From positions 14,598,088 to 14,662,087 of the forward strand of contig CM037593.1 of NCBI GenBank assembly GCA_021018995.1: DNA of 64,000 nucleotides. The letters run 5' to 3'. Shown here piece by piece: positions 32,550 through 44,049 of this stretch (the stretch's first letter is position 1; every line of letters starts with the position of its first letter). The translations under genes were made by a program, and so were the position numbers. This stretch comes from Chloranthus sessilifolius. Taxonomy: Eukaryota > Streptophyta > Magnoliopsida > Chloranthales > Chloranthaceae. Below the pieces are notes generated by a model, which was not told the origin of the DNA, did no database searches, and saw only the letters and a list, made by a program, of their open reading frames with translations.

Positions 32550-34424
32550 CAGGGCCGGCCCTGGACCAAGGCCAGCTAGGCAAGAGCCTTGGGCCCCCGA
32601 TTTTTAGGGGCCCCCAAATCCTATTTGCCTATTACAAAATAGGGTTTTTTTTTATAAAAAAAAAAAATTCTATAAAACTAAAGGGCCCCGAATTTGGTTA
32701 CTTTACTCTTATCCGATACCAATTTTGTGTCTTTGCTTATTAAAAAATAGGATTTTTTTTTTTTTTAAATTTTTTTTATAAAACTAAAGGGCCGCGAATT
32801 TGGTTACCTTACTCTTATCCGATACCAATTTTGTGTCTTTTCGAGCTAAAATTTTGTTTAGAATTTCCATCATTTTCATCAGAGTAGTTAATTATTTTCT
32901 TTAAAAGTCTATTTGACTATTTGCACCCACACGTTTTCTAAAAGCTCCCATGTGTGTAACCCCATAAAACTCGTTGATTGGGTCAGATCAGAGTCCGATG
33001 GAGATTTTTTGAACCCTGATCTTCCATACAAGGGATCTTGAGACCATATACCACCTATCAGACGTTCAGTTTTTGATTCCACATGTCACATATATATGAC
33101 ATTTCCCCAAAAAGTGTATCTTGTGTGCAATGGCACATATCACGCTCAAACGTGGTTTTAGGGTCATGTTTTGGGGATGTGACATGTTGAATAAAGGTAA
33201 CCACATGATAGGTGGGAGACATGGTCTTAAGATCCATTGTGTGGAAGATCGAGGTGAAACACGATCTGCATCGTCTGATCCGACCCAATTAATAAGTTTT
33301 AAGAGGATTAGGAAAAAAAAAATTCTACTAGAGATCAAAATCTCCATGATGATTTGACCACTCAAATGGTCATATGTATAAGTCTTGTTCTATTGACTTT
33401 TATTTAAAAAGTGAAGATTTAACCAAATACTAACTGATGTATTGGATTGGTACCTATATAAATCAAGTGAACCTTGTTCCGTAGGATCTATAAAAGACAA
33501 TAGGTATTAGGATCAATCTAGAACCATTTGTTGTATTTATAGTTTCATCATCATCATAATAGTCTTCCCATCTATTTAGAGTCGACTTTTAAGAAATTAA
33601 CAGGGTCTTTTTACAATCGTTTGTCAACGTGACACCAACCCCCTCTTTTCTCATTTAGGATTGGGATCGACAATTGCCTCATAAAATTGTTTAAAAGCTA
33701 TTTGATTTGAAAAGAGAAGGTGTATGATAGATGACTTCCTTCAACATTTTCTTCTAGAATTTCTTACACAATTTAAATTTTTTTAGTATTAAATTTTCTT
33801 TTTTTATTGCATTTTCCTTTAATATTTACTTGTATTAAATTTTTAGTTACATTTTCAAATTATACATATAATAAACTAGAATATAAGTACTATTTTATGG
33901 GAGCCATTACTTGCACACGCTTTTCAAGTGATTGCACCAGATTGTACCAAATTTAAAAGGACTTGCAAGTTTGGCGACCTCTACTATGTGAAAACACCAT
34001 CTAAGCCGTTTGATTTGAAGGCTATGATTTAAAGATATCAATTGCAAAAGATTAAAATAAAATATAATTTTCATCATTTGATTAAATGGAGTCAAAGGCT
34101 ATTATATAATTCAACAGTTGACTACAATAGATCATATGACAAGTATCGTGTTTTGCTCCAATTTTATGTCCCAAAGATCTATTGATCATGAGCTTCAAAT
34201 CAGACGGCCCATTTTACAATTTTACATATCACATGTCCCTAAAATATCAAGTCTTCCTTTAAATTCGGTGCAATCACTTGAAAAATGTATGCAAGTAATG
34301 GCTCCCCTAATTTATTTGTCAAAAAAAAAAAATATGATGAATTTTTTATATATATTATAAAGTAATATGAAAGAGAGGCCCATTAAAAACTCGCCTTAAA
34401 CCCAGAATATGAGAGCCGGCCCTG
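32550..34424. mobile_element. Non-autonomous hAT element (1875 bp)
   Basis: Ends CAGGGCCGGCCCTGG and GAGAGCCGGCCCTG are inverted repeats, with a perfect 8-bp target duplication TTTCCACT (32542-32549, 34425-34432), which is diagnostic of hAT. The matching empty site is at about 39185-39200 (GATCATTTTCACTACAG). It contains two GGGCCCCGAATTTGGTT-type direct repeats (about 32685 and 32790), a copy of the 20.5 kb dispersed repeat (33000-33310) and a MULE MITE (33899-34306). No transposase reading frame. Confidence 0.9.
33899..34306. mobile_element. Mutator-like MITE (408 bp) nested in hAT
   Basis: Inverted ends GGGAGCCATTACTTGCA / TGCAAGTAATGGCTCCC extend about 50 bp with few mismatches. The flanking 9-bp repeats CTATTTTAT/CTAATTTAT differ at one site. 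Same family as 30273-30615, but with better-preserved termini. Confidence 0.88.
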
Positions 34425-34432
34425 TTTCCACT

Positions 34433-36028
34433 ACAGCTGTAAGCTTTTATTAATTCAAGGGGGCGGCATGCATTTTCCTTCAATTTGACTCACTATTTTT
34501 CAAAGCCTGGACGGAAGGAAGATGAGAGAAAGAGATCCAATATATAAAATAACTTTTCCAGCTATGCCTTCTTTTTTCTTTAAATAAAAATAATGCTCGT
34601 GTTACTAACACACAACTTTATCTTACATGCACACATCCCTATAAGTAATGTTAACCACATTTGATTATGTTATGAAAACGTTCGGTCACTGTTTGCTATG
34701 TGAGCCACCTGGAGGCAACATTTGATGGTTTGATGGTAGGCCTATGACCTCAAGATCTACCATCTAGAAGATTAAAAAATAATCTCCATCGTCTACTTTA
34801 AAGCAATCAACAGCTTTTTCATCTATGGACATGAGGCGGCAGTAACACAAAGTGGTGTGGTAGTAACACCAGCCTATATTAATAATGATGAAGGCCTTTA
34901 AGATGATTAATGGGATTCTGTGACGTTAAATATGGAACGCCAATTACAATCTTCTGTTGACTACTTTTCAACTGATGCCGAAATCCAATTGAAGGAATAC
35001 CATGAAATCCACTACCATGTGGACGAACCATATTAAATAACAACATGGTAAGTATGCCATGTATTGATGACCCCTACATCTAGCCTGGTTATCCTGTGAA
35101 GCACCTAATACCTAAGGTCAACTGAAGAACTTGGCTGAGGACTACAATAAATCCACACAAAGACGCGTCTTGTGCGAACAAAGATCATCAACTTGACCTT
35201 AATAATGATCACCAGCTATGTGATCGTTACTTAAATCTCCTGATAAACAATTGATTTGATTGTGTGGTAGCATAGATCAGATAACTTACCAGGTCCCTCA
35301 CTAATTTGTAATCATGTGTCATCCAATCACATGATCGGATGTCATAAGTATGAGCGACTCAACGATCACAATTATTCTGTTTAAAAATATAAAAATCACA
35401 TGGTCAAAAGAGTTAATTATACATTTACATGTAAAATGAGTGGTAAAATCATATTTAGTTGTATCGTTCGTTTCTCACTATGGTTGACACCATTGACGAT
35501 GATGTTTTACATTTTTTATTTTAATTTTCTTTTACAAAATAATTGTGATCATCAAGCTGCATTTTTCCATGACACCCAATTATGAGATTGGGTGCCACAT
35601 GGCTGCAAATTAGTGTGGGACTACGTAAGTTACATGGTCCATGGTACCAGGCTACCTTTACCCTTTATTATCTGTGTTAGGTCATCTGATGTGTTAGTCG
35701 AGCTGTGACGTTATGGCATCATAAGGTTATCAAGCTTATAGAAAACTTATCACCATAGGGTCTCAATGGCTTGGGCCTGGTCTTAAACAGGAGAATTATA
35801 GTTGGGACCTCTTAAAGCCTTTTGAAGCGGTGTCCAAGCCCTATTTTTTAATGGATGATATTAAAGATCATCAATCGAATGATTCACATCCACAAATTAT
35901 AGACATGTTTCTTCCGAATGAGTCATGTTTCAATGATAGATCGCCACTTGGATGGCAAGATAATAATCACATTTCAATGGTGTGATATTAAATTAGTGGA
36001 TGAGAACCATGCCATTAAAGTTAGGTTA
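34433..36028. repeat. Array unit 2, left part (blocks A, B, D)
   Basis: Block A 34495-34870, block B 34870-35165 and block D 35180-35640 match 47640-48330, 48340-48610 and 48640-48985 in order. A stretch at 35756-35830 resembles the start of the hAT-like element at 36257. No gene. Confidence 0.7.
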
Positions 36029-36242
36029 GGCTGTGTTTGGGTTAGCTCTTATAAGAGCAGAAGTAGCACTTTGCCTGCTCTGGGATAGAGCAGGCATAGA
36101 ACAGTTTTATCACTTAAAACAGCTCCCCGCCAGAATAAATGAGGTGAGGAGCCATGTTACCAAATATAAAAGTAGTTCTCCGCAGGATCCAAAAAGTGAA
36201 AGAGCTGCTCTTTGCCCCAAAAGAGCTAACCCAAACGCAGCC
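36029..36242. mobile_element. Tourist-like (PIF/Harbinger) MITE (214 bp)
   Basis: Inverted termini GGCTGTGTTTGGGTTAGCTC / GAGCTAACCCAAACGCAGCC and a TTA target duplication (36026-36028, 36243-36245). No coding sequence. Confidence 0.88.
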
Positions 36243-36256
36243 TTAACCTATCACCG

Positions 36257-36668
36257 TAGGGGTCTCAATGGGTTGGGTCAGGCCGGACCAGTTTGGGTCG
36301 GGTCTTAAAAGGGTGAGTTATAATCAGGCCTCTTGAAACTAGCCCATACTCAGCCAGATTATTAATCCGCTCGGCCTGGCATGGCCCTATTTTTTAATCG
36401 GGCCTACTTAACTCACTCATACTCGGCCCATTTCGGGCCGGGCCAGGCTTCAAGCCGCTCGACAGTTTCTACATAATACATATAGAGTTGATCTCAAATG
36501 ATCGGGTAGGGCCGGGTTTGGGTCAAGCTTAAATAGGCCCATTCCTGGCCCGATGTACTACTCGGGGTGGCCCGCAATGACCTGTTTATACTTAGAGCCG
36601 CCTATCTTAGCTTATACTTGGCCCATTTCAGGTCGGTTGGGATCAATCCCGACCCATTGAGACCCATA
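36257..36668. mobile_element. hAT-like non-autonomous element, TAGGGGTCTCAATGG ends
   Basis: Termini TAGGGGTCTCAATGGGTTGG and CCCGACCCATTGAGACCCATA, with GGGCCGGG-rich interior words, as in 31516-32387. The flanking 8-mers TATCACCG/TATCCAAG match at only five positions, so the target duplication is weak. Confidence 0.6.
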
Positions 36669-37369
36669 TATCCAAGACAACTTGCCAATTGTTTAGTTAA
36701 TCAATATAACAGGTCCCATCATCATAAGCATAGCCGTATTTAACCTATTTGGGTCAGCTCTCCGAGTCCTATTACACTCACCCAATTTGATCAACGATAA
36801 GCTTTTCCGGATATCACAATCTTTTATCTCTTCTCAATAGTGCTTCCCTCCAAGTCTTGATTGGCCTTCTTATTCTACTATTTCCTTGAGCTTAAAGTGC
36901 TTCATCCATTTGTACAGTGCCTAAAATGTCTATGCTCTTTTTCATTTTTATTTTATTTTGTTACTCCACAAATCTATCTTAACGTAGGTATACATCTCAG
37001 CCTCGAGTATCCTATCCATTTTATTACTTTTTTGTAAGGACGTAGTTAGAATTATCTTCTGGTGGGAGTTAGCGATGATCAACAGATTTTAATAGTTGAT
37101 TTACAGCATTTGAGGGCTCCCACATCCTAAATTTGGGCTCCTAAAACCCATTTAGAGGCTAGCAAACCATTGCATTGGGGTCTTGCACCTAAAAATAAGT
37201 AGTATAAGAAGACCATTATATAGGTTCTCTAGATTTATATGGAGCTCGAACCCGATACCTCACTAGGCTACTTTTTTTTTTTTTTGGTTTTTTTTGTTTT
37301 TTTGTTCGAGCATTAGCTACACTCGTTTTTAGTAACTTAATATTTTCTATCATATAGTATGACAAGCCT
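36669..37369. other. Possible LINE remnant and unassigned DNA
   Basis: On the minus strand at about 36800-36870 the conceptual text RRPIKTWREALLRRDK resembles the GRPKKTW...RD tail at the end of plant L1-type RT proteins. No RT core is present. The rest shows T-rich runs (37270-37310) and no gene. Confidence 0.35.
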
Positions 37370-39195
37370 TGATGTCGTCTTATAAAAACATCTTCTCAAT
37401 TGGTGTAATACTTTTAGATTGCACAATGCTTCATTTATTTTTCATTCATCCAAATTGTATTAATGGTGTTTCAGACGTCCTTTTGCAAGCCATCATCTTA
37501 TTATAAGTGGCAACGTGACAAAAGCCATCATCTTATTATAAGTGGCAACGTGACAAAAGATGGATTTAATAACAAAAGTGCTGGACAAGATTTAAATTTA
37601 GATGAGATTATGTAGAAAAAAACTTGATCATCTTTTAATGTTAGTGAGGACAATTAATTTCTTATATTAAGAAGTAGGTTGGAGGTCTATGTCTATGAGT
37701 TGGTATTGGGGATTCAACCTGAGTACTAAGAGTTGATCCATGGGCTACTTTTTTTGAACATAAGACACATAATTTATTAAGTATATTGTGCGATTTGAAG
37801 ACCTTAATTTAAATATCTATCGTATCAAAGATTGAGATGAAAAACGTTCTATCATGGGATTCAAGGCCAATAATGCTTTTAAATACCATGATAGACATTA
37901 ATGGGATTCTGTGAAGTTAAATATGGAACACTGATTACAATCTTTTAATGATTGTTTTTCGGCTCTGATGCCAAAATCTGATTGAAGGAATTTCATGAGG
38001 ACGATTGAGATTAAGGAACAGCATGGTAAGTATACCATGTATAAATGACTCATGTAGCCTGTTTACCACCTAATACCTAAGGTCAACTTAACAAAGTGGC
38101 GAACGACTATTATTTATTTTTATTATTATTTTTTTTAGTAGATGCATAAACAATCTTGATGTGCCTTACATATTGTAGATAGTATCTTATTTTTCTATAA
38201 GTAAACTATTTATTCGAAAGAAAGAAAAGGAACAAAATACAAAACAACCAAAACAATCACCCAACCTGAAGGTAAGTACTACGGAGTACTAAAGAGTCTA
38301 GCCCGACCAATCTACAACAAAAAAGAGCAGCACTTAGGAAATAAATCTCATGCAACAAACCACTTACATTGAGGGAAACATTGGGTAGTAGTATATATAA
38401 ATCTACACAAAGATGCATCTTGTGTCCAAGGTGTCAACTCGAGTATCGGTTTCGAGTAACTGTCCATGGAGGACTGATACAAATCGATTGATACTGATAC
38501 GAGGGGATATCTGATAGTCGTAAAGCGATTTCAAAATGTTGGAATTGAGCGAGCCGGTCGAAAGACAGTGATTTTTTCCTTTGATCGAAAAGAGTGAGAT
38601 CCATGGGGAACCTAAATTCATCTATCTAGCCCCACATATTGTATGTATTAGGAAAAAGGGATTGGGAAAAATACGCCTGGGCGCATAAGATGACCCGTGC
38701 GCCCTTTAGCCAGATCACATGCCACGTGACATGATCAACTTAAAACAAATACCATTTTGAGTTGATCAGAAATGTGACATGTGGTTTGTTTTAAAAAAAT
38801 TATATTTTTGACTTTTTTCCCCATCAGTCAATGATAAGGTAATGCACCAAAACTTTGGTGCATTTATTTGGAAAACTTTAACCACATTTTTAATGGTGTA
38901 AAAGTCATCAAAATATGAAAATTTTCCTTTAAATGAGATCCGATCGATCTTGCCTAAGTTGCCATGGCACCCAATCCTCATGATGGATGTCACATGATGG
39001 CCACATGATGATGAGAACAGCAAAATCTCTTCGCTCCGCCGTCGTATTCTTTATAAAAAACAACAAATCAGCAATTATGTTAAAGTGAATAAATAAATAT
39101 TAGTAATTATTTTATAAAAAACAGCAATTCAGCAATTATATTAAAGTGAATAAAAAAATATTATTGATTATGTGATTGGTTAAGATCATTTTCAC
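37370..39195. repeat. Array unit 2, right part (blocks F, G, B, C, E)
   Basis: Block F (37370-37740) matches 40110-40560, block G (37745-37895) matches 41100-41250, and block B (37895-38100) matches the other B copies. Block C (38140-39020) matches 30625-31480 and 41500-42545, and block E (39050-39195) matches 32398-32541. F contains a direct duplication of GCCATCATCTTATTATAAG (about 37490-37560). No coding sequence. Confidence 0.7.
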
Positions 39196-39199
39196 TACA

Positions 39200-40561
39200 G
39201 TTGTAGTTTTATTAATTCAAGGGGGCGGCATGCATTTTCCCACGATTTGACTCTCTATTTTCCAAAGCCTAGACGGAAGGAAGATAAGAGAAAGAGACCT
39301 AACGCATAAAATTACTTATGCAGATATAACTTTAAGAAAGAAAGAGACCTAATGCATAAAATTACTTCTGCATATATAACTTTATTTTCTTAAATTTTTT
39401 CTTAAAATAAAAATAATGCTGGTGTTATTACCACACAACTTTATATTGGTGTTATCACCACACAACTTTATATTACAGCCGCCTCACCTGAACCAAAGAA
39501 AAATCAACTTCATAAAGATCATTTTCCGTCCCAATCTTCTATGCAATAGATCTTGAGGTTGCGGGCCTAGCTACCATCATACCAGTCAAATATTGATTCC
39601 ATGAGGTACACATCCCAAAAAGTAAATGTTAACAACATTTGATCATGCTATGATAATGTTTGATCACCTTTTGGTAAGTGAGTCAATTGGAGACAACATT
39701 TGATCATCTAATGGTAGGCCTATGACCTCAAGATCTACAATCTAAAAGATTAAGACGAAAACAATCTCTATTGTTTAATTTAAAATAATCAACCGCTTTT
39801 TTCTCTATTTACATGATGTGGCTGTAACACAAAGTGATGTCTAAGGAACACCAGCCTAAGTTAACAATGAGGAATAGGATATTGTGAAGTTAAATATGGA
39901 ACACTGATTACAATCTTTTGTTGACTAATTTTCAGCTGATGTCGAAATCCAATTGAAGGAATACTGTGTGGACGATCAGCTGACGTCGAAATCCAATTGA
40001 AGCACCTAATACCCACGGTCAACTTAAGAACTTGGCTGAGGACTATAATAAATCTAGACAAAGATGCGTCTTCTGTGAACAAAGGTTAAGTGCAGTTTAT
40101 AATAATGATCACCAGCTATGGCATCTTATAAAAACATATCGTCAATTGAAATAGAACTCAGCTATGGCATCTTATAAAAACATATCGTCAATTGATGTAG
40201 AACTCTTGAATTTCTTTATTTATTTTTTATTCATCCAACTTGCATTAATGGCGTTTCAGACGTGACAATCGATGGATTTAATACGAAGATGTCACCATGT
40301 CAGAGAATCTAACACCATTAATGGCGTTTCGGACGTCCTTTTGCATTCCATCATCTGATTATAAGTGGATCATGAATAACAAAATTACTAGCAACGGGAC
40401 AATAGATGGATTTAATAACAAAAGTTGTTGATAAGATTTAAATTTGGATAAGATTCTGTTGAAAAAAACTTGATCATCTTTTAACGTTAGTGAGAATAAT
40501 TAATTTCTTATATTAAGATGTACGTTGGAGGTCCCTGTCCAGAAGTTGGCATTGGGGGATC
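39200..40561. repeat. Array unit 3, left part (blocks A, B, F)
   Basis: Block A 39262-39855 contains two short internal duplications (AAGAGACCTAA.GCATAAAATTACTT and CACACAACTTTATATT). Block B is 39865-40090. Block F 40110-40560 has a duplicated GCTATGGCATCTTATAAAAA. Same order as unit 2, without D. Confidence 0.7.
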
Positions 40562-40860
40562 CAAGGATCAAAATATCGAGAAATCGATAGGCATCCTCCT
40601 AACCTCTAGGGCTATACATATCGGATATCGGCCAATACATTTAATATATTTATGATACATTGAATGTATTAATTTGATATATTAAATTTTTTTTTTTTTT
40701 TTTATTAATTTATAAAATCGATGATGACTGTGTAAATAATCGTCATTGATTGTGTAGACAATCGAAAACAAATAAAAATAAATAAATAAATAAATTTTTC
40801 GGTTGTCTACACAATCGATAGCGATTGTCTACAGTCGCCATCGATTATGTAAACAATCGA

Positions 40861-40908
<48 letters not shown>

Positions 40909-41096
40909 GGGACGATATATTGAAATTATCGTCCGATAATTTCAATGTATCATCCATATCGTCTGTTATGAGTGATACATTGTTCATATCGGACGATAAG
41001 TACATTATTTTTAAGGGGGTATAATATAATGTCTTTGTATCGTACCGTCCAAATCCAAAACTGATACGTATCGATCGGACGATTTTTTGACTCATG
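40562..41096. mobile_element. CAAGG-type MITE expanded by repeats
   Basis: Starts CAAGGATCAAAATATCGAG and ends CGGACGATTTTTTGACTCATG. The interior has repeated CGATTGTCTACA words in both orientations (40720-40860), a (TA)n tract (40864-40908) and ATCGGACGAT repeats. Confidence 0.5.
40864..40908. repeat. (TA)n microsatellite
   Basis: Uninterrupted TA run of about 45 bp inside the MITE at 40562-41096. Confidence 0.95.
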
Positions 41097-41099
41097 CTC

Positions 41100-42565
41100 A
41101 ATACCAAAAATTAGTCGTCACTTTTCTTAGACATAAGACACGTGATTTCATTAAGTATGTTATATGATTTAAAGCACTATCATATTAAAGATTGGGCTGA
41201 AAAACATTCTATCGTGTGATATAAAGCTGACAACGCTTTTAAATACATGATAGGCTTTAATGGGATTTATATGGAACCCTGATTAAGGTCTTTTGCTAGC
41301 TATTTTTCAGCTCTCATGCTCAAATCCGCTTGAAAGAATACCGTGGGGACGTTCGAGATTAAGGAACAGTGTGATAAGTATATATGCCATGTTCAGCACC
41401 TAATACCTAAGGTTAACTTAGGAAAGTGGTAAATGACTATTATTTATTTACTTCTATTATATCTTTTTAATAATGTCATACGTCATAGACAATCTAGATG
41501 TGTCTTATATATTATAGATAGTACTTTTTTTTTTATATAAATAAACTATTTATTCGAAGGAAAAAAAAAAGAATAAAATGTAAAACAGCCAAAACAATCA
41601 CCCAACCTAAAGGTAAGGACTAAGGAGTACCAAACAAGGATCAAAATTTCGAGTATCATTTCGGTTTCGGAGGAGACCGAAATTGAAATTTTGGCTGAAA
41701 CTTTCAATCCCATACAAAATTTGACTGAAATTTTGGTTCCAAATTATAGTTTCGGTGGGGACCAAAATTGATAATTTCGGCCATTTTGGCCGAAATTTTG
41801 ATCCTTGGTATCAAAGAGTTTAGCCTAACCAATCTACAACAAAAAGGAGCAACACTTACGAAATAAATCTCATGCAACAAATCACTTACATCGAGGGACA
41901 CAATGGGTAATAATATAAATCTACACAAAGATGCGCCTTGTGTCCAAGTTGTCAACTCGAGTATTGGTTCCAAGTAACTGTCTATGGAGGATCGATACAA
42001 ATCAGCCAATACCGATACAGGGAACACCTGATAGTTGTAAAGTAATTTCAAAATGTTGGAACCGAGTGAGTTGGCCGAAAGCTAGTGATTTTTACCTTTG
42101 ACCGAGAAGAGTGAGATGCATGGGGAACCTAAATTCGTCTATCTGGCCCCACATATTGTATGTATTATTAAAAAGGGGTTGGGGAGAATACGCTCGGTTG
42201 CATAGGATGACATGCGTGCCCTGTGGCAAGATCACATGCCATGTGACATGATCAACTCAAAACAAATACCGTTTTGGGTTGATCAACAATGATACATATG
42301 ATTTATTTTAAAAAATTATTTTTTTGACTTTTTACCCCCATTAGTCAAAGATAAGGTAATGCCCCAAAACTTTGGTGCATTGATTTACACCAACTTTGAC
42401 CACGTTTTTAATAGTGGAAAAGTTATAAAAATATACTTTTTCCTTTAAATGGGATATGATCGACTTTCCCTAAGTTGTTGTGGCACCCGATCCTCGTGAT
42501 GGACACCACATGATCGCCACCTGATGGTGGGGATAGCAAAATCTCTACTCCGATTTAGTCCATAG
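41100..42565. repeat. Array unit 3, right part (blocks G, B, C)
   Basis: G 41100-41250, B 41255-41430 and C 41500-42545, as in unit 2. C is split by a MITE at 41635. The Tnt1-like element starts directly after C. Confidence 0.7.
41635..41807. mobile_element. CAAGGATCAAAAT MITE (173 bp)
   Basis: Termini CAAGGATCAAAATTTCG / CGAAATTTTGATCCTTG form a perfect 17-bp inverted repeat, flanked by GTACCAAA and GTATCAAA (7 of 8 match). The paralogous empty site in unit 1 reads GGAGTACCAAAGAGTCTAGC (near 30755). The 8-bp duplication suggests a hAT-related MITE. Confidence 0.85.
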
Positions 42566-43134
42566 TGTTAATAGGCTCTGACCTTAGTACACTCGCTTGA
42601 GCGACCTTGGTTATCGCTCGAGCGAGGTTGGTCTCCTAAAGGGGAAAACACACGGGTTAAAGTAGCTCAAGCGGTTTTGGACCTTGCTCGAGCGACCAGT
42701 GCACGGATCAAAGGAGCAAAACTTATGATATAAGTTGCTCAAGCGACTTTGATTCTCGCTCGAGCGACCAGCGAAGACTGACTTACGTACAAACTCGGAA
42801 TTTGGTTATTTTCTCTTAGATTAGAAGTAGGACTCTTGTCTTCTATATAAATGGAAAGGCCATGGTCGTTTTAGAGGCTGAAAATGTTGAAATATCATTG
42901 TAAAGCTTTGGAAAACCTATCAAGGGCTTTTAGGAGAGCTTTGGTGAGGCTTAAGTGTTCTTGTATTTTTGTGTGATCATCAATATAGTGGATAATTACT
43001 GCCCGTGGATATAGGCATATTGTCGAACTACGTAAATATTGTCCCTTGTATGTTTGTAATTAATTTTCTTCTATTTTGCGATCTTATTTGATTGTTCATT
43101 GGGAGATCGTTAGTTAGTTTTGTGCTTCGGTGCA
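42566..43134 (+). mobile_element. 5' LTR of Tnt1-like element (569 bp)
   Basis: TGTTAATAGG... to ...CTTCGGTGCA. A TATA-like TATATAAA lies at 42844-42851 (counterpart 47358-47365). Five to six TCGCTCGAGCGA-type palindromes occur at 42583-42785. Confidence 0.85.
42583..42785. repeat. CGCTCGAGCGA palindrome cluster, copia 5' LTR
   Basis: Six exact or near copies of TCGCTCGAGCGA or GCTCAAGCG, upstream of the TATA-like box. The right LTR carries the same cluster at 47120-47283. The same word occurs in the unrelated gypsy solo LTR at 52095-52250. Confidence 0.85.
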
Positions 43135-43176
43135 ATAAATTGGTATCAGAGTGAGGTTTCTGTTCTACGATTTGAG

Positions 43177-43965
43177 ATGACATCGAAGACCGCAAAAGTT
43201 TCTAATACGAGGTTCGAGATTTTTGACGGGAAGATTAATTTCAGCTAGTGGCAAGTACAAGTTCGGTATATCTTGATTCAACAAGGGCTGCACAAGGCAT
43301 TGAAAGGGCGTTCGGGTAAGCTGACGGATATGTCCAATGATGATTAAGAAAAATTTGAACTTTAGGCGTGTAGTATGATTCGGCTATGTCTAGTAAAAGA
43401 GATTCCATATAACGTAATACGAGAGAACTCAGCAGCCTCGCTATGGGCCAAATTGGAGAGTCTCTACATGATGAAATCTCTAACAAGTCGTCTATATCTC
43501 AAGAAACAATTGTATAAGTTACACATGAAGGCATATACTTCTTTTGTTGAATATCTTAATGAATTCAATAGAATAATACCTGAATTATTAAATATTGGAG
43601 AAACGGTTAAGAATGAAGACAAAGCACTATTACTTTTGTCTTTTCCCCTTGATTCCTATGAGCACCTGGTTACTACGCTGCTCTATGGGAAGGATACTAT
43701 TGAATTGGAGTCGGTTACATCAGCACTGCTCTGTAACGACATGAGGAAGAAATGTTCGGATAGTGATACACAAGAAGATTACGTATTGGTTAGGGGGAGA
43801 GCAGAGGACCGTAAATCCGGAAAGGGTAGATCAAAGTCCATATCTAAATCTAAAAATAGAAAGACAGTAGAATGCTATCTGTGACAAGAAAATTGTCAAA
43901 TCATAAGGCATTGTCCACAGTTACAAACAAAGAGGAACGATGCTTAGGATAAAAAGCCAAAAAGG
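43177..43965 (+). pseudogene. Tnt1-like gag
   Basis: Starts MTSKTAKVSNTRFEIFDG at 43177. Stops occur near 43244 and 43345, then a long open stretch (43375-43884) has ASLWAKLESLYMMKSL and YLNEFNRIIPELLNIGE, typical of Tork/Tnt1 gag. The zinc knuckle CYL*QENCQIIRHC is present but has a stop and lacks the GH pair. Confidence 0.88.
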
Positions 43966-44049
43966 GGTCATTGATGAGGCTAGTATAACCAAACAAGCTT
44001 TGAATGATGATAGAAACATGTTGTCAATGGTTTCAGATAAATACTCGTA

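Noticed and set aside
35756-35830. Possible separate hAT element start (AGGGTCTCAATGG)
   Set aside because: Only one terminus is recognisable, with no matching right end or target duplication, so it is not listed as an element.
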